This document shows, piece after piece, positions 1 to 11,683 of a stretch of 64,000 nucleotides of DNA (positions are counted from its first letter, which is position 1; each line of letters starts with the position of its first letter). This DNA comes from Anodontia alba (taxonomy: Eukaryota > Mollusca > Bivalvia > Lucinida > Lucinidae), in assembly GCA_964016985.1 (NCBI GenBank), contig OZ024837.1, positions 34,937,622 through 35,001,621 on the forward strand, given 5' to 3'. Under the pieces are notes generated by a model. The model worked only from the letters and a program-made list of their open reading frames with translations, was not told the origin of the DNA and made no database searches. The position numbers and the translations under genes were made by a program.

Positions 1-560
1 TTTGTAATTAATCCAAAATTTGAAATATCGTCAGTCGATTCACATCATATTTATCCATTTGCACGGAAGTAGAAATCCTTTCTTTCCCGAACAGAAACAC
101 ATTTTGAAGCCATTTCATATACTTAAGTATTCGTCACTTGGTTTTCCACATAAGACAATTTTTTTATTTTGTAATTTATTTATTTGGTTTTCCTTTCGTT
201 TGTTTTTCACCGTACCGACATCTTCATTAGAATTTAATTACGTTTCTATTTAATGGTTTAAAATGCGAGTAGTCTGAGAGTTCCTATTCACTGCTCTATA
301 AAATAAGATGAAAAACATCAATCAAAACAAGAGATTTCCGCATATGTGAACAATAAAGGCATCTGAACAACTTTGTTCTGGGTTTTTACCATGTGAAATT
401 GACAGCGTTCAAAAGTCTTATCTATGACATGAGTTTTCATTGGCTACACACGCCTTACTTATGTATCCTAAATATTTGAACAAACAGCTCCCTACCCATT
501 CTGGTCCTTAAATCAGAAAGTTCCTTTTTTCTACATGTTGATGTGTCTAAGAACTGTTTG
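1..560. other. Unassigned AT-rich stretch
   Basis: I see no gene, hairpin or repeat family here. Short open frames are phenylalanine/leucine-rich products of T-rich DNA and have no recognisable domain. Confidence 0.5.
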
Positions 561-570
561 TTGTGCAGCA

Positions 571-633
571 AAACAGTGTAGACCATGATCAGACGCCGCT
601 TATGCGTCGTCTGATCTGGGTCTACACTGTTTG
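571..633. repeat. Hairpin core of TTAA-type element (family PB), solo
   Basis: The arms AACAGTGTAGACC and GGTCTACACTGTT flank an inner palindrome GATCAGACGCCGC / GCGTCGTCTGATC. The same core recurs at 12448, 22501, 58745 and 63341 inside elements that have TTAA-CCC ends. Here I cannot see the ends, so this is a fragment. Confidence 0.7.
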
Positions 634-976
634 TACAGGCCTGTCTGTCTCAATACTTAGGGAAAATACGGTATTTACATTTTTACGTGACGCGACACGC
701 TATAAATATCTAATCATAGTTGCTGAAAAAAAAAATAGCACTCGGAAGATAACATCTTTTTTGTTATTTTTTGTACCAAAATTTATCTATGAGTACTCTG
801 TGGAAAAGACTTCATTGAGTAACATCAAGATATGTTTTGGTCCAAACATTAATACCATTTTTACCTTATTATAACCCCTTTTATCCCCTTACCTTGAGCT
901 GGGCTCTTTACTGCTTCTAAGTCACTGATTAACCTGTTTTAAACTTTTAGCATGCTGCGTAATAATTTCAGTATAC

Positions 977-1365
<389 letters not shown>

Positions 1366-1557
1366 AATATAATAATCGTGTATTTTTTTTTTTCTTATTT
1401 TTACCAGAAAACTGGCTATGAAATATCAGGTAAACTAAGTTTGAAGACAATGTTCGTGAAAAAATAACGCCTATTTTCTGTGAAAAATAAAAGAATAAAA
1501 ATATTTAAAAAAACATAGTCTTCTGAAATGTGTATCCAGCATGCTAAGCGAAAATTA

Positions 1558-1836
1558 CATTACGAAAACACGCCTATTCAAATATATAGAAAAATTCACC
1601 TCCAAAAACTGAAAATTTTCAGATAAAAAAAAACTGATATTTTTCATAATTCTGCTCAAAACATAGATTGTGAGTAGTCGTTAGAACCGCCTCGCTGAGG
1701 CGGTTCTAACAAGTACCCACAATCTCTGTTTTTAAGCAGAAATAAGAAAAATAATGTATACCCCTGTAAACCCCAATTTCACTATATTAAAGTGGGGTTT
1801 AAGGGGGTCAAAATTATATAGGCATGTTTTTGTGAT
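1558..1836 (+). mobile_element. Family A foldback MITE
   Basis: Begins CATTACGAAAACACGCC and has a full central hairpin with apex CGCTGAG. The last base pairs are slightly altered (GATATG for GATG). No target duplication is visible. Confidence 0.85.
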
Positions 1837-2471
1837 ATGTTGCATACGTAAAAACCGAAATCAGCACGAAGGAATAGATGTATAAGAGATCAGAACAAAC
1901 GTGTTTCCACTATTATGCTGTGTGTAAAAACCTTCCTCCAATGCGTTAAAAAAAGTAAAAAAAAACAAAACAAAAAAAAACAAAAAAAACAACAACATAT
2001 TCCTTGCCTATCTAAACACAATCCATTGAAACATACTTTTCTATCATCCGATTCAAATAAATCACCCATCAATGCCTACATGTAAAATATGATCGTACAG
2101 ATTATACGAATCAAAAATTCAAATCTCCAATAATTTACCTAACACTAACCGGGCTAAATTCTTCCTCAGGACAATATTATTGAAAACTAGATGTCGTGTA
2201 CAATGTAACTAAAATCGATGCACATATAGTCAATTAACAATTCTCATTTCCAATATAAATTAGTGAAACATAAACATATAGATACTATTTAATGCTTGGA
2301 GTCCCTGCTGAATCCAAATCTCACGCTTGGCGTTGTACAAGATCGATCGCTAATCGCGGACCGTAATTTCATATAAATGGTCGAATACTGGGCGAATTCT
2401 AGGCAAAGACAATAATGTTAATCTAAATGCATTGATATCGCAGTGTTCTACAAATGACGTTAATGACTCTT

Positions 2472-2693
2472 TTAACCCTGAAAGCGCCAAGCAAAATTTG
2501 CAGCAGACGACATTCTAACTTTTTCTATTTATTTTTTCAGAGAAAATAAGTCTTGACATCTCATGTGAATCGTCTGCAGGGCAGACGATTCGCATAAGAT
2601 GTCAAGACGTTTTTGCTTTGAAAACTGATAAAATATGTACATGTAGTACAAGATGTCGTCTGCTGCAATTGTGATTGGCGCTTTAAGGGTTGA
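2472..2693. mobile_element. TTAA-flanked MITE with AAAGCGCCAA ends
   Basis: The left end TTAACCCTGAAAGCGCCAA mirrors the right end TTGGCGCTTTAAGGGTTGA. A second palindrome, TCTTGACATC...GATGTCAAGA around GTCTGCAGGGCAGAC, occupies the middle. TTAA next to a CCC/GGG end is the usual piggyBac arrangement. There is no coding capacity. The right TTAA reads TTGA. Confidence 0.7.
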
Positions 2694-2769
2694 TATATTG
2701 TAGTTCCACAGCAGCGAAGGTTATGTGCAGTTCAGGGACCTCACAAGGATAAATGGGCCATGCCATGTG

Positions 2770-3000
2770 AAAAAGTACTTTTGCGCATGTGCAAACTGTG
2801 AGGATTCAGATCATCCTGCGCATGCGGAAGGTCTCATCCGGGCCTTTGCCCTACATTCATACATTTTGTAGTATCCAATGATTCTGGCTGCGGTCGGCGA
2901 ATGCCCTGATCAGACTGTGCGGATGCGCAGGCTGATCCGGGGTATGCCCGGAGACACGTTTACACATTGCACGGTCCAAGTGAATTTTTCCGGAGACTCC
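2770..3000. repeat. Family Q palindromic repeat, degenerate
   Basis: Contains CAGATCATCCTGCGCATGCGG and GATCAGACTGTGCGGATGCGC, decayed versions of the palindrome seen cleanly at 38644-38693. Arms no longer pair over their full length. Confidence 0.55.
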
Positions 3001-3663
3001 AATGTCACATGTTTATAATGCTGTATAGAATATTCGTTTAGAACACTACTTTGAAAATTGCCCAAACGCCAAAGGGATTATAGCTCCGAATTCCGAATTG
3101 GTCCTTGATTATTTTACAAAAGAATGATTTGTAACAAATATTCATAATTAGCAACGTGCGTTTGTTTATCCTGGATTTTTAACTTTTTTGACTAGTCGAT
3201 GAGAGATTATTGAGAGACGAGATCTGGTCAATATATTTGCTGTATTTTAGTTTGGGTTTTAATTTATTTTTCTTCTTATTCTACTTTAGTATTATTTATT
3301 TTTTCCTTCACAAAAAGTCAAATTCATTGTTTACGTTTCAATGCTTTCTCTTTTTCTTTGTTTCTTTGTATATTTCTTTCTTTCTTTGTTTCTTTCTTTG
3401 TCTTCCTATTGTGGGATCAAAATTGACGTCTTTCACAAAGTGTTCGAAAATCTTTATTACTGATCTTATTTATGTTAAGTGTTGAACAAGTCAACCTCGT
3501 GATATACCTAAAACGTGTTGGCTAGCTGAATAAAACAAATCTAGTTTTTCAATTCAAGTCACTTGTCTTTTTTTCTGGATCCCGTTTACATAGACGTCAT
3601 ACATACTACCTGTATGTTCTGTTCTGTGTTTCTCTGTAAGAATTTATAGTTAGACTACCCAGC
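3001..3663. other. Unassigned stretch, T-rich
   Basis: I see no repeat family or gene. Between 3250 and 3410 there is a TTTCTTTC-rich pyrimidine tract that creates a spurious phenylalanine-rich frame. Confidence 0.5.
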
Positions 3664-3944
3664 CATTACGAAAATACACGCCTATTCAAGTATATAGAAA
3701 ATTTCACGTCCAAAAAAACTGAAAAGTTTCAGATAAAAAACTCTGATATTTTCATGTTTCTGCTCAAAACATAGATTGTGGTACCCGTTAGAACCGCCTA
3801 GTCGAGGCGGCTCTAACGAGTATCCACAATCTATGTTTTTGAGCAGAAATAAGAAAAATAATGTATACCCCTGTAAACCACGGTTTGACTATATAAAAGT
3901 GGGGTTTAATGGGGTCAAAATTATATAGGTATGTTTTCATGATG
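3664..3944 (+). mobile_element. Family A foldback MITE
   Basis: Ends CATTACGAAAATACACGCC and GTATGTTTTCATGATG. The hairpin apex is CGCCTAGTCGAGGCG. The left arm has lost a few bases next to GGTACCCG, so the arms mismatch there. Confidence 0.85.
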
Positions 3945-4340
3945 AATGGTCATTTTTTTAGCCGAGAGGGAGGCGGCATAGTACAATTATATGCCTCTCG
4001 GTATCCCAAAATGTTCCAAAATGTTCCCATGCCACTAAAATAATTGACTCAGAGGGAGGGGTGAGGATTTGACTGATCCCCATGGCGAACCTTCCCATAA
4101 CCTGCTTCTTCTGTTTAGCATGACGAAGCACACTTTATTGTGAAATATTGCAAGCATTAAGTATTCATATGCAAGTATTACTGGGCGGTCATGCTTCATT
4201 AAAGCACTTTATAATAATCCGCGCTGATTCGCATATTATTCTAGCTACAACGAACAAACGATTCGCAGGAAAATACCAAGCCAAACTTTCACAGAGAAAT
4301 AAGGCATACTTTTTAAAAGGTGTTATCTGGTACCCTTCTG

Positions 4341-4618
4341 CATCATGAAATCACGCCTCTATAATTTTTACCCCCTCAAACCCCACTTTTATATAGTAAA
4401 ACTGGGGTTTACAGGGGTATACATTATTTTTCTTATTTCTGCTCAAAAACATAGATTGTGGGTACTCGTTTGAACCGCCTCGCCGAGGCGGTTCTAACGA
4501 GTACCACAATCTATGTTTTGAGCAGAAATATGATTAATATCAGAATTTTTTATCTGAAAACTTTCAGTTTTTGGTGGTGAAATTTTCTATATATTTGTAT
4601 AGGCGTGTTTTCATAATG
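4341..4618 (-). mobile_element. Family A foldback MITE
   Basis: Runs from CATCATGAAATCACGCC to GGCGTGTTTTCATAATG, with the CCCCCTCAAACCCC block and a near-perfect central hairpin (apex CTCGCCGAG). Confidence 0.85.
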
Positions 4619-4839
4619 GGATGTCGTTTTAACACTTTAAATATCTTTGGGTAACAATTTCAGCACACGAGATTTTGAAATATGTTTTCTTATTATTCCC
4701 AGAAAACAGATTTTGACATTTCATGCCAATTGTATCCAATGGTAAACCGATTTTGACATTTCATGCAAACTGTCTCCATTCTGGGCAAAATAAGAAAACT
4801 GCCATCAATTTGTTGTCTGCTGAACTAACTCAGCGATTG

Positions 4840-4975
4840 GTAAAGATTAAGCGGTTCAGTGTCTCTATGCAGTCAACGAAAACTCTGATCAGAGTTTGTG
4901 AATGCGCAGGCTAATTTGAGTCTTCGTTGGGCGCACATAGCAGAAGACACGTTTTCTCAGATTGCACCACGTTTG
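4840..4975. repeat. Family Q repeat, degenerate
   Basis: CTGATCAGAGTTTGTGAATGCGCAGGC followed by TCTTCGTTGGGCGCACATA is a decayed relative of the GCGCATGCGCAGGCTGATC family. Confidence 0.5.
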
Positions 4976-5050
4976 TATGTATAAAATGAAAACAAACGTA
5001 TGTACGAGGTCCACACAAGTTGTCGTGACAAAATTGTAAGTCATTATATA

Positions 5051-5332
5051 CATGTACGAAAATACGCCTATTCAAATATGTTGAGAATTTTACCACCAAA
5101 AATGAAAACATTTCAGAAAAATTCTGGTAGTTTTTCATATTTCTGCTCAAAACATAGATTCTGGGTACTTATTAGAACCGCCTCGGAGAGGCGGTTCTAA
5201 CGAGTACCCACACTCTATGTTTTTGAGCAGAAATATGAAAATTAATGTATACCCCTGTAAAGCCAAGTTTTACTGTATAAAGTAGGGTTTAAGGGGGTCA
5301 TATCAAAACTATATAGGCGTGTTTTCGTGATG
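5051..5332 (+). mobile_element. Family A foldback MITE
   Basis: Begins CATGTACGAAAATACGCC and ends GGCGTGTTTTCGTGATG. The hairpin apex is CCTCGGAGAGG, and the left arm reads TACTTATTAGAACC, so two arm pairs are broken. Confidence 0.8.
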
Positions 5333-6061
5333 ATAAAAGTCCTGAAGAAGACAGAAATGACAAGCATTCACAGATAAAACTGGATGGCCAAGTGATCAGA
5401 ATGTCAGATGATCATTTGCCAAAGAAAATTTAGAACGAGGAGATTGCAAACATTCACAAAGGGTAATGTAGCATAACAAAGACAAACGGAATCCTTCCCT
5501 GAAGGGCTATAACATACCGTACGATTGTTTGGCGACAGATGCTATGGAATGTTCAGAATGACATGCTCTCATTAGAAAGGATGTGATTGCATTTGAAGAA
5601 TAGATAACTCATAGAACCTATCTAAAAGAAGAGACGAGCTAATCCAGACCTGCAATAACATCATCTGCCCAGCTATCACCTTCAGATCTATCCTCCACAA
5701 CCTGTGACAGACTTTTTTAAAGTCACGCTTGGAATTCTGAGCCATCTGCGAACAAACACCAACAAACACGCGCACGCACGCATGCAACCCCATAAGTTAA
5801 TGTGACGGTTATGATTAGACATGACTGACAAACTAGAATCTTTAAAGATTTCATAAGAGCATACGGGTAGACTATGGTCACAGCTTATGTTGCATTCAAA
5901 CCCTATAAATGTTCTTTTTATGGAGGTTGTAAAAATGGAATTAAATCGCCAAAGGAAAGAATAAATGCCTTACATGTTACACATTTCCACGTTTTCGGAG
6001 GACAAATCAGCTCCAAGAAGAAAAGTGGTTTGATACGGAGCGTCATGTAGGTATTAAACGA
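5333..6061. other. Unassigned stretch
   Basis: No repeat family or gene recognised. The 73-residue minus-strand frame across 5572-5793 has no domain I know and no splice or promoter context. Confidence 0.45.
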
Positions 6062-6177
6062 ACACACATGCACACAAGCACAAACACACGCAGCACACAC
6101 ACACGCACGTACGTACACCCTCCCCACACCCGCGCGTACACACACACGCAGCACATACACGCACGCACACCCTCTCC

Positions 6178-6229
<52 letters not shown>
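6062..6229. repeat. (CA)n microsatellite, impure then pure
   Basis: An imperfect CA/CGCA region to about 6178 followed by a pure CA run to 6229. The Cys-Val and His-Thr open frames on both strands are repeat artefacts. Confidence 0.9.
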
Positions 6230-6230
<1 letters not shown>

Positions 6231-6298
6231 ATTTAAGTTTATGTGTCACTGCACTGACCAATGAACTTCACCTTTAGTTGTTCTTTTTTAATTATATC

Positions 6299-6341
6299 AA
6301 ATAATAATAATAATAATAATAGCAATAATAATAATAATAAT
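6299..6341. repeat. (AAT)n microsatellite
   Basis: About 14 AAT units with one AGC interruption. Confidence 0.9.
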
Positions 6342-6562
6342 GGATGATTTCGGTTACGAAAGGCATGAGATATGTTAATAGAGTTAATGTGCTACCAGAA
6401 GTAAACAAAAGCGAAAAGCAGGTTTGAAAACTAAAACATCTGAAAATACCCCTAATGACGTAAAACATTATGTATCCCTGTTTACACTATATATTAAGGG
6501 GAAATATGGGAGTATACATTACATGTAATAGACTTGTTGACGCAATGCACAGCATTATTTTA

Positions 6563-6802
6563 CATAACGAAAACATGCCTATTCAAATACACTAAAAATT
6601 TTACCACCAAAAAATGAAAATTTTCAGATAAAAAATTGTGATATTTTTCATATTTCTGCTCGAGGCGGTTCTAACGATTACCAACAATCTATGTTTTTGA
6701 GCAGAAATATGCAAAATAATATATACCCCTGCAAACCCCAGTTTTACTATATAAAAGTCGGGTTTAAGGGGGTCAAAATTATATAGGTATGTTTTCGTGA
6801 TG
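6563..6802 (+). mobile_element. Family A MITE with left hairpin arm deleted
   Basis: Both ends are present, but TTTCTGCTC joins directly to GAGGCGGTTC. About 40 bases of the left arm are missing while the right arm is complete. The element can no longer fold back centrally. Confidence 0.85.
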
Positions 6803-6888
6803 AACTCTTTCGTTGCCATAGGCGATATAAAGAGTCCTTTGCGAACATCGTAGATCCAAATAATTATGATAAAGCATCTATGTAAAAC

Positions 6889-7059
6889 TAGACTGGCTCC
6901 AGTCGTTTTTGTTTTATATCTATTTCTCTCTTTCTCTACATTATTTTTTTTATCATGATCCTCTTTAATCCAACTTCAAGTTACCTATGGCTGAACAACT
7001 TTTTTTTCTAGCCAAAGGACTGAAGTAAACAAAAATACAAGCTATACAAGTGTTGTGTC

Positions 7060-7098
<39 letters not shown>

Positions 7099-7141
7099 AA
7101 GAAAGAAAAGAAAAATAAAGAAAGGGTCTGGGGCCAGACTA
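6889..7141. mobile_element. MITE with TAGACTGG ends and 9-bp target duplication
   Basis: TAGACTGGCTCCAGTC on the left mirrors GTCTGGGGCCAGACTA on the right. ATGTAAAAC flanks it exactly at 6880-6888 and 7142-7150. A long A-run lies inside. A 9-bp duplication suits Mutator-like elements, but hAT with an 8-bp duplication is not excluded. A relative is at 19482-19692. Confidence 0.75.
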
Positions 7142-7150
7142 ATGTAAAAC

Positions 7151-7756
7151 ATGTATACATGTATTTCTTAGTCAAAACTCTAGATAAGCCAACATATTAA
7201 CCAAACAGATTGATATTTTTTCCTGATTCCTCCACATAAACATATGATGTGGTACTCATTAGAAGCGTCTCATAGAGGGTAATCTTGATACCCTTTTATC
7301 TAGAACTATGTAAGTCATCGCATTTTCACCATATAATATGTGAACGGAGAAAGATTTAGGTAATTAAAAATGTTCAGACGGATTTATCCTGTAAAAGTGC
7401 AAAAAATCACCTTTATAATATAGACCACAACCTGCCCGTGTTTTCACTATATATTATGTGCAATCACTGGGCTACATATTGCATAAGCTTTCTAATGTAA
7501 TTTGAGATGACCCATAAGGATCACCAGGATTTACTCTACATGATATTAAGTCTTTGAATTTAGAAAGTAACTTACTTCCAAGGGATAAGCCTATGCTATT
7601 TAAAAAACACAGACAACTGAAATTTGGCGCCAATTTTGAGTTAAAGTAAAGGCATTATCATTTCACATGTAAAACGAACGTTAAATTTTAAAATGATTTA
7701 GTGCCTATCGCAAAAAAAAAAAAAAAAAAAAAAAAAATGTCTTAAATATTCAGATA
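7151..7756. other. Unassigned stretch
   Basis: Contains TACTCATTAGAAGCGTCTC at about 7253, a half of the hairpin core shared by family A, and an A-run at 7711-7737. Nothing else is recognised. Confidence 0.4.
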
Positions 7757-7833
7757 GCGTCAAGTTGGCTGAGTGGTTAGCGCTTCCGTATTCGGACCAC
7801 TAGGTCCCGGGTTCGATTCCCGCTGGAGGCGGA
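7757..7833 (+). tRNA. tRNA-like sequence, probably tRNA pseudogene or SINE head
   Basis: It has a good internal A box (TGGCTGAGTGGTTAGCG) and a consensus B box (GGTTCGATTCC) at tRNA spacing. The acceptor strands GCGTCAA and TGGAGGC pair at only five of seven positions, the T stem has a mismatch, and I cannot place a normal anticodon arm. I therefore read it as a tRNA-derived pseudogene or SINE head. No poly(A) or SINE body follows; a family A MITE begins 17 bases later. Confidence 0.5.
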
Positions 7834-7849
7834 ATTTAACTCAGGACTG

Positions 7850-8012
7850 CATTACGAAAACACGCCTATTCAAATATATTGAACATTTCACCACCAAAAA
7901 CTGAAAGTTTTCAGATAAAAAACTCTGATATGTTTCATATTTCTACTCAAAACATAGATTGTGGGTACTCATTAGAACGCCTCTATAAACCCCAGTTTTA
8001 CTATATAAAAGT
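7850..8012 (+). mobile_element. Family A MITE, truncated, right hairpin arm deleted
   Basis: Starts CATTACGAAAACACGCC. The left arm is intact up to CTCATTAGAACGCCTC, then joins directly to TATAAACCCCAG, so the right arm is missing. The 3' end beyond TATATAAAAGT is lost. Confidence 0.8.
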
Positions 8013-8346
8013 ACGGCACTTCATATCACAATACCTTATATTATCATCCTTTCATCGTCTCGATATGACTTAAATAATTTTAAAGGGACGTAAACACTAA
8101 ACCTAAATATTCGGACAACATCACTAATTACTCATCCTAAAAGTTTAACGAATCACTTTCGCTAGCTGGACAGGGCACGGGCCTAAAATGGGGCACCACA
8201 CTGTAGTCCACGTTATTCGCTCAAGCCTACCTGTTCGAATATTTAGATAACCATCATATATGGTAGATACCTTATTTGAACCAACAAAAATATATACGTT
8301 TTGTTTGGCTTTGATAATAAATAGCTTTAAAAGACGTTAATGTCCA

Positions 8347-8590
8347 GGGCCCAGTTGTTCAAAGCTAACGATGTCGTTAGTTAACGATTCGTTAAAATTT
8401 ACATTGAGTGATACGAAAATATGCTGATTTTTTTTGCTGAAAAAATGTGAGTAGCTTTTGCAGTGCAAAAGCTACTCACATTTTTTCAGCAAAAAATATC
8501 AGAATATTGTATATTGAATCTGCTAAAACAGTTAACGAAATGACCCTTAACGAGCTCGTTAAGCTGACGACGCTTTGAACAACTGGGCCC
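8347..8590. mobile_element. MITE with GGGCCCAGTTGTTCAAAGC inverted ends
   Basis: Nineteen-base perfect inverted ends surround a second inner palindrome (about 8440-8497, arms around GCTACTCACATTTTTTCAGC). No coding potential. The right end runs straight into another GGGCCCAGTTGTACAAAACG end, suggesting a second, related element abuts it. The terminal sequence resembles PIF/Harbinger-type ends, but I cannot settle the superfamily. Confidence 0.8.
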
Positions 8591-9294
8591 AGTTGTACAA
8601 AACGTTACGTTAAGCAGTCAATGCAATGTGTATCCAGATGTTCCCCTATACACATGAGGTATAAATAAAAAACCCTGAGGGTACGTAGGGTCTACAATAT
8701 TAGACAGTTTTTCAAAATTTTGCATTTTAATCAGATTAACATCATCTTACCTTTGGTATCACATGAATCAGGCTTTATGTGTTGAAATCGAATTGTTCTC
8801 AACTTCCTATTTGATATGGAGAAAATACTTTAACTTAGATATTTGTAGTTCTGGTTAAAAGGATATGAATATGATTTTTTTTTCTTCACTCTCCACTAAA
8901 AAACGTATGATGTGGGCATGCATTAGAACTCGGACCTAATAATATATAATATGTATATTGGGTCCAAGATTAGAAGTTCTGTGGAGAAGTGGGACAACTA
9001 TCAAACTATTTTTGTTAAAAAATGGCGGATCCACATATATGGTTAGGAGAAATACATTTACATTGTAATATAGTTATTTTAACATAATGTAAGCCAGTAT
9101 TACACGCTGGAGTACAATATCACAATATATGTACTTGAAATGTTCTGAAACAGTAGTGCAAACAATGAGCCAAGATACGTGTAGATGAAAGTACATGCAA
9201 TCTAAAATATTCAAAAATTTATACGGAACATCAATGTCAAGCTACACATATATTTTTTTAAACTGTCTAGGTTGTCCGTTTAGTACATGTAGGT

Positions 9295-9326
<32 letters not shown>

Positions 9327-10276
9327 TATTACAAAACGTTTCGTAATTGAGTTAAATTGTGTACCACTAATAATAATGCACATGTATATGTAATAATATA
9401 ATAAACATGTTGTAACTGAACTGAAATCGTACGCCTACAGAGATTATTGTACTAATGTAAAATAGTTTAAACATTTATGGTAAGAAAAGTTTGTTTCTTA
9501 ATAAAGCATTCATAAGTAAATTGGAATGAATACACAAATATGACAAAGCATAAATCGGGATAAACAGCAAACGTCCTAAATAATCCTTAGAATCTGAATA
9601 CAATGCACACGAAAAATCCAGTTTTCAATTATCGCAAATATCCTTTTGTTTTCGGAAACACGTGTTTAAATTAAAAACTAAAAATATAAACTCTGTGAAT
9701 GGAGAATACCGCTTGTCGTAAGGCATGTCAAATAATGTTCACATTTCACTAACAATATGACGGAACAGCTGTTTATACAAATGCAACTGACATCATACAA
9801 TTATTTTAAGTAACTGCATGTAAGTTTCCTCAATAATTCCACAATGATATTGCCTTCATGACATCAGCTCGTAAAATGGCCGGCTATAAACGAAGCACAG
9901 AAAGATTTGCCAGTAGCAAGTATCGATCTGTGCGAATCTGCAGTGTCTTTATCGGCGCTGTGTTCAAATGGCAACAGGGAATTCATGGTTCAAATTTCGT
10001 CTTTTCGCGCCAGGGGTGCCATTGTCTTTGGCCTGTTTATGTAAGAATGATATATCAACGTTAAGCATTAAAAAATAAATCGAATGTTTTGGTACCGAAA
10101 TGTCAGCACTAATCCATAACCGGTAGATAAATTAATTCTCATTGGAGCAGGCACACGAAAAAAGGACTACGGTTTTCCGCTTTGTGGTCCTTCAGTTGCG
10201 TAGGCATAGTGTCCTATTTGGGCCTCAGACACGCGACTTCTGTCTAAAGCTTCCTAAAGATCTGTACTACATGTCT
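8591..10276. other. Unassigned stretch with decayed repeats
   Basis: Starts with the partial GGGCCCAGTTGTACAAAACG end. At 8925-8990 there is a weak hairpin around ATTAGAACTC...AAGATTAGAAG. A (TAA)n run lies at 9297-9328. I see no gene. Confidence 0.4.
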
Positions 10277-10345
10277 GCGAACAGCAAAGGCTCTGGCGAG
10301 ACTGCGCTTATGCGCAGGCTCACCTGAGCCTTTGATGATCGCCTA
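10277..10345. repeat. Family Q repeat
   Basis: GGCTCTGGCGAGACTGCGC and GCGCAGGCTCACCTGAGCC form an imperfect hairpin of the family seen at 38644-38693. Confidence 0.6.
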
Positions 10346-10499
10346 TGTACCCTTTTTTTCGTGTTCTGGTATGTTTTTCTTTTCTTTCTAGGTCTTTCTG
10401 ATCGTTCGAAGACGTATTATCTATGGATTATTTTAAAAGCTATCCCCCAGGAGTATTTTCACGTAATACCGGAATTCCTGGCAACAAAGAAATTTTCTA

Positions 10500-11058
10500 C
10501 TGTCCTTTCGACATCTCTTGGAAAGACTTTTTTTGCTTGGCGTTTTATCTTAAATGAAAATATTTTGTTCTGATTGACTATATCTTATCAGAAACCATTT
10601 GTCTTTTCGGTTTCTGTGCTTTGTTCTCAAATATGTACCCTAAAATTAAATTTATCGCCCAAAGTTGGTCTGACCTATGCAATTTCTATAGTATTGTGAT
10701 TTTTTTAAATTTTTGTCTTAGTAAATATTTTTTACTTTTCTTTGCTGAATTTGAATTACTGATGTTTCACAACAATATTGTGAAAATTTCAGAAAAATTG
10801 AACAAGCAGAACTTGTCGAAAATCTGCCTCCAAGTTACCTACCCTACAAATTTCTGCGTAATTTTCATTCATTTTTACTATGGTAAAAAGTGAAAATATT
10901 GTATTTTTTAAAAACCGCTGACTAGAATAAAACTTTTTGTACATAGGTAGTTACGACAAATGGTTTTGCATTAAATCATGACAAAAGTTTGCAAATTGAC
11001 TTCTTCTGTTTAAAGCGCCGAGCAAAAAACGACTTTCTGAAAGATGTCGAAAGCACAG
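10500..11058 (+). mobile_element. ~560-bp MITE (family M), TA-flanked
   Basis: The ends CTGTCCTTTCGACATCTC and GAAAGATGTCGAAAGCACAG are inverted repeats of about 45 bases, with TA on both sides. An inverted-orientation copy of nearly the same length (557 bp) lies at 40235-40791 and a solo end at 13224-13323. No transposase is encoded. The TA target and long ends suit the Tc1/mariner supergroup, by inference. Confidence 0.8.
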
Positions 11059-11068
11059 TAAGTGCTTT

Positions 11069-11175
11069 TGCCTGGGGTCGAACCCACGCCATGCAAGCTC
11101 TGACCAATGCGGCGACGGCGCCTAGCACTGCAGCGTCCGGCGTCTTTACCAATTGCGCTACCGAGACAACCCCAA
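11069..11175 (-). tRNA. tRNA-like sequence with long insert, likely pseudogene or SINE head
   Basis: Read on the minus strand it starts GGGGTTGTC, has an A box (CGGTAGCGCAATTGG) and a B box (GGGTTCGACCCC). About 70 bases separate the boxes, much more than in an ordinary tRNA, and the acceptor stem does not close. It abuts the family M element. Confidence 0.4.
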
Positions 11176-11439
11176 AAAAGGTTGTTCAAATAGCACATAT
11201 AAAGCCAACTAACGCTGCAGTACTTGATATTAAGGAGCTTAGTATTTTGTTATTTATTTGGTGTACTATAATCCATGTAGCGCAAATAAATAACAAAGAA
11301 ATTGGCATTGCAAATATATTTTTCATGATTTTTTTTTCTTTTTGCTTTCTTTCAGGGAAAAAAAACAGAAGCTACATGTAACTGTAAAACGTGCAATGTA
11401 TTACCTACAATATGATCCCTAACGTGGGGAAACTGCGCT

Positions 11440-11625
11440 TTCCGATGTGTGCGCCTAGTGAACACTCAGATCTGCCTGTACGAGATCAGAGTCATCGCTG
11501 GACTTTCTTCGGAGAGCGAAGGATCCACATTTTCTTCAAGCGGATAGTCGGGATGATCAGACTGGATACACGGGCCGATCAGTCTTCGCTGGGCGCACAT
11601 ATCCGAAGGCACATTCTCTGAGGGT
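11440..11625. repeat. Family Q repeat, degenerate pair
   Basis: ATGTGTGCGCCTAGTGAACACTC at the left mirrors CAGTCTTCGCTGGGCGCACAT at the right; intermediate GATCAGAGTCATCGCTGG fits the same family. Confidence 0.5.
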
Positions 11626-11683
11626 GGATTTATATTGATCCTGAACTGGACGTTAGAAATTCGTTCTATCCATTACAGGGATC

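Noticed and set aside
5918..6277. Cys-Val and His-Thr rich frames on both strands
   Set aside because: Products of the (CA)n microsatellite.
7757..7833. Functional tRNA gene
   Set aside because: The boxes are good, but acceptor and T stems have mismatches and no anticodon arm can be drawn; kept only as tRNA-like.
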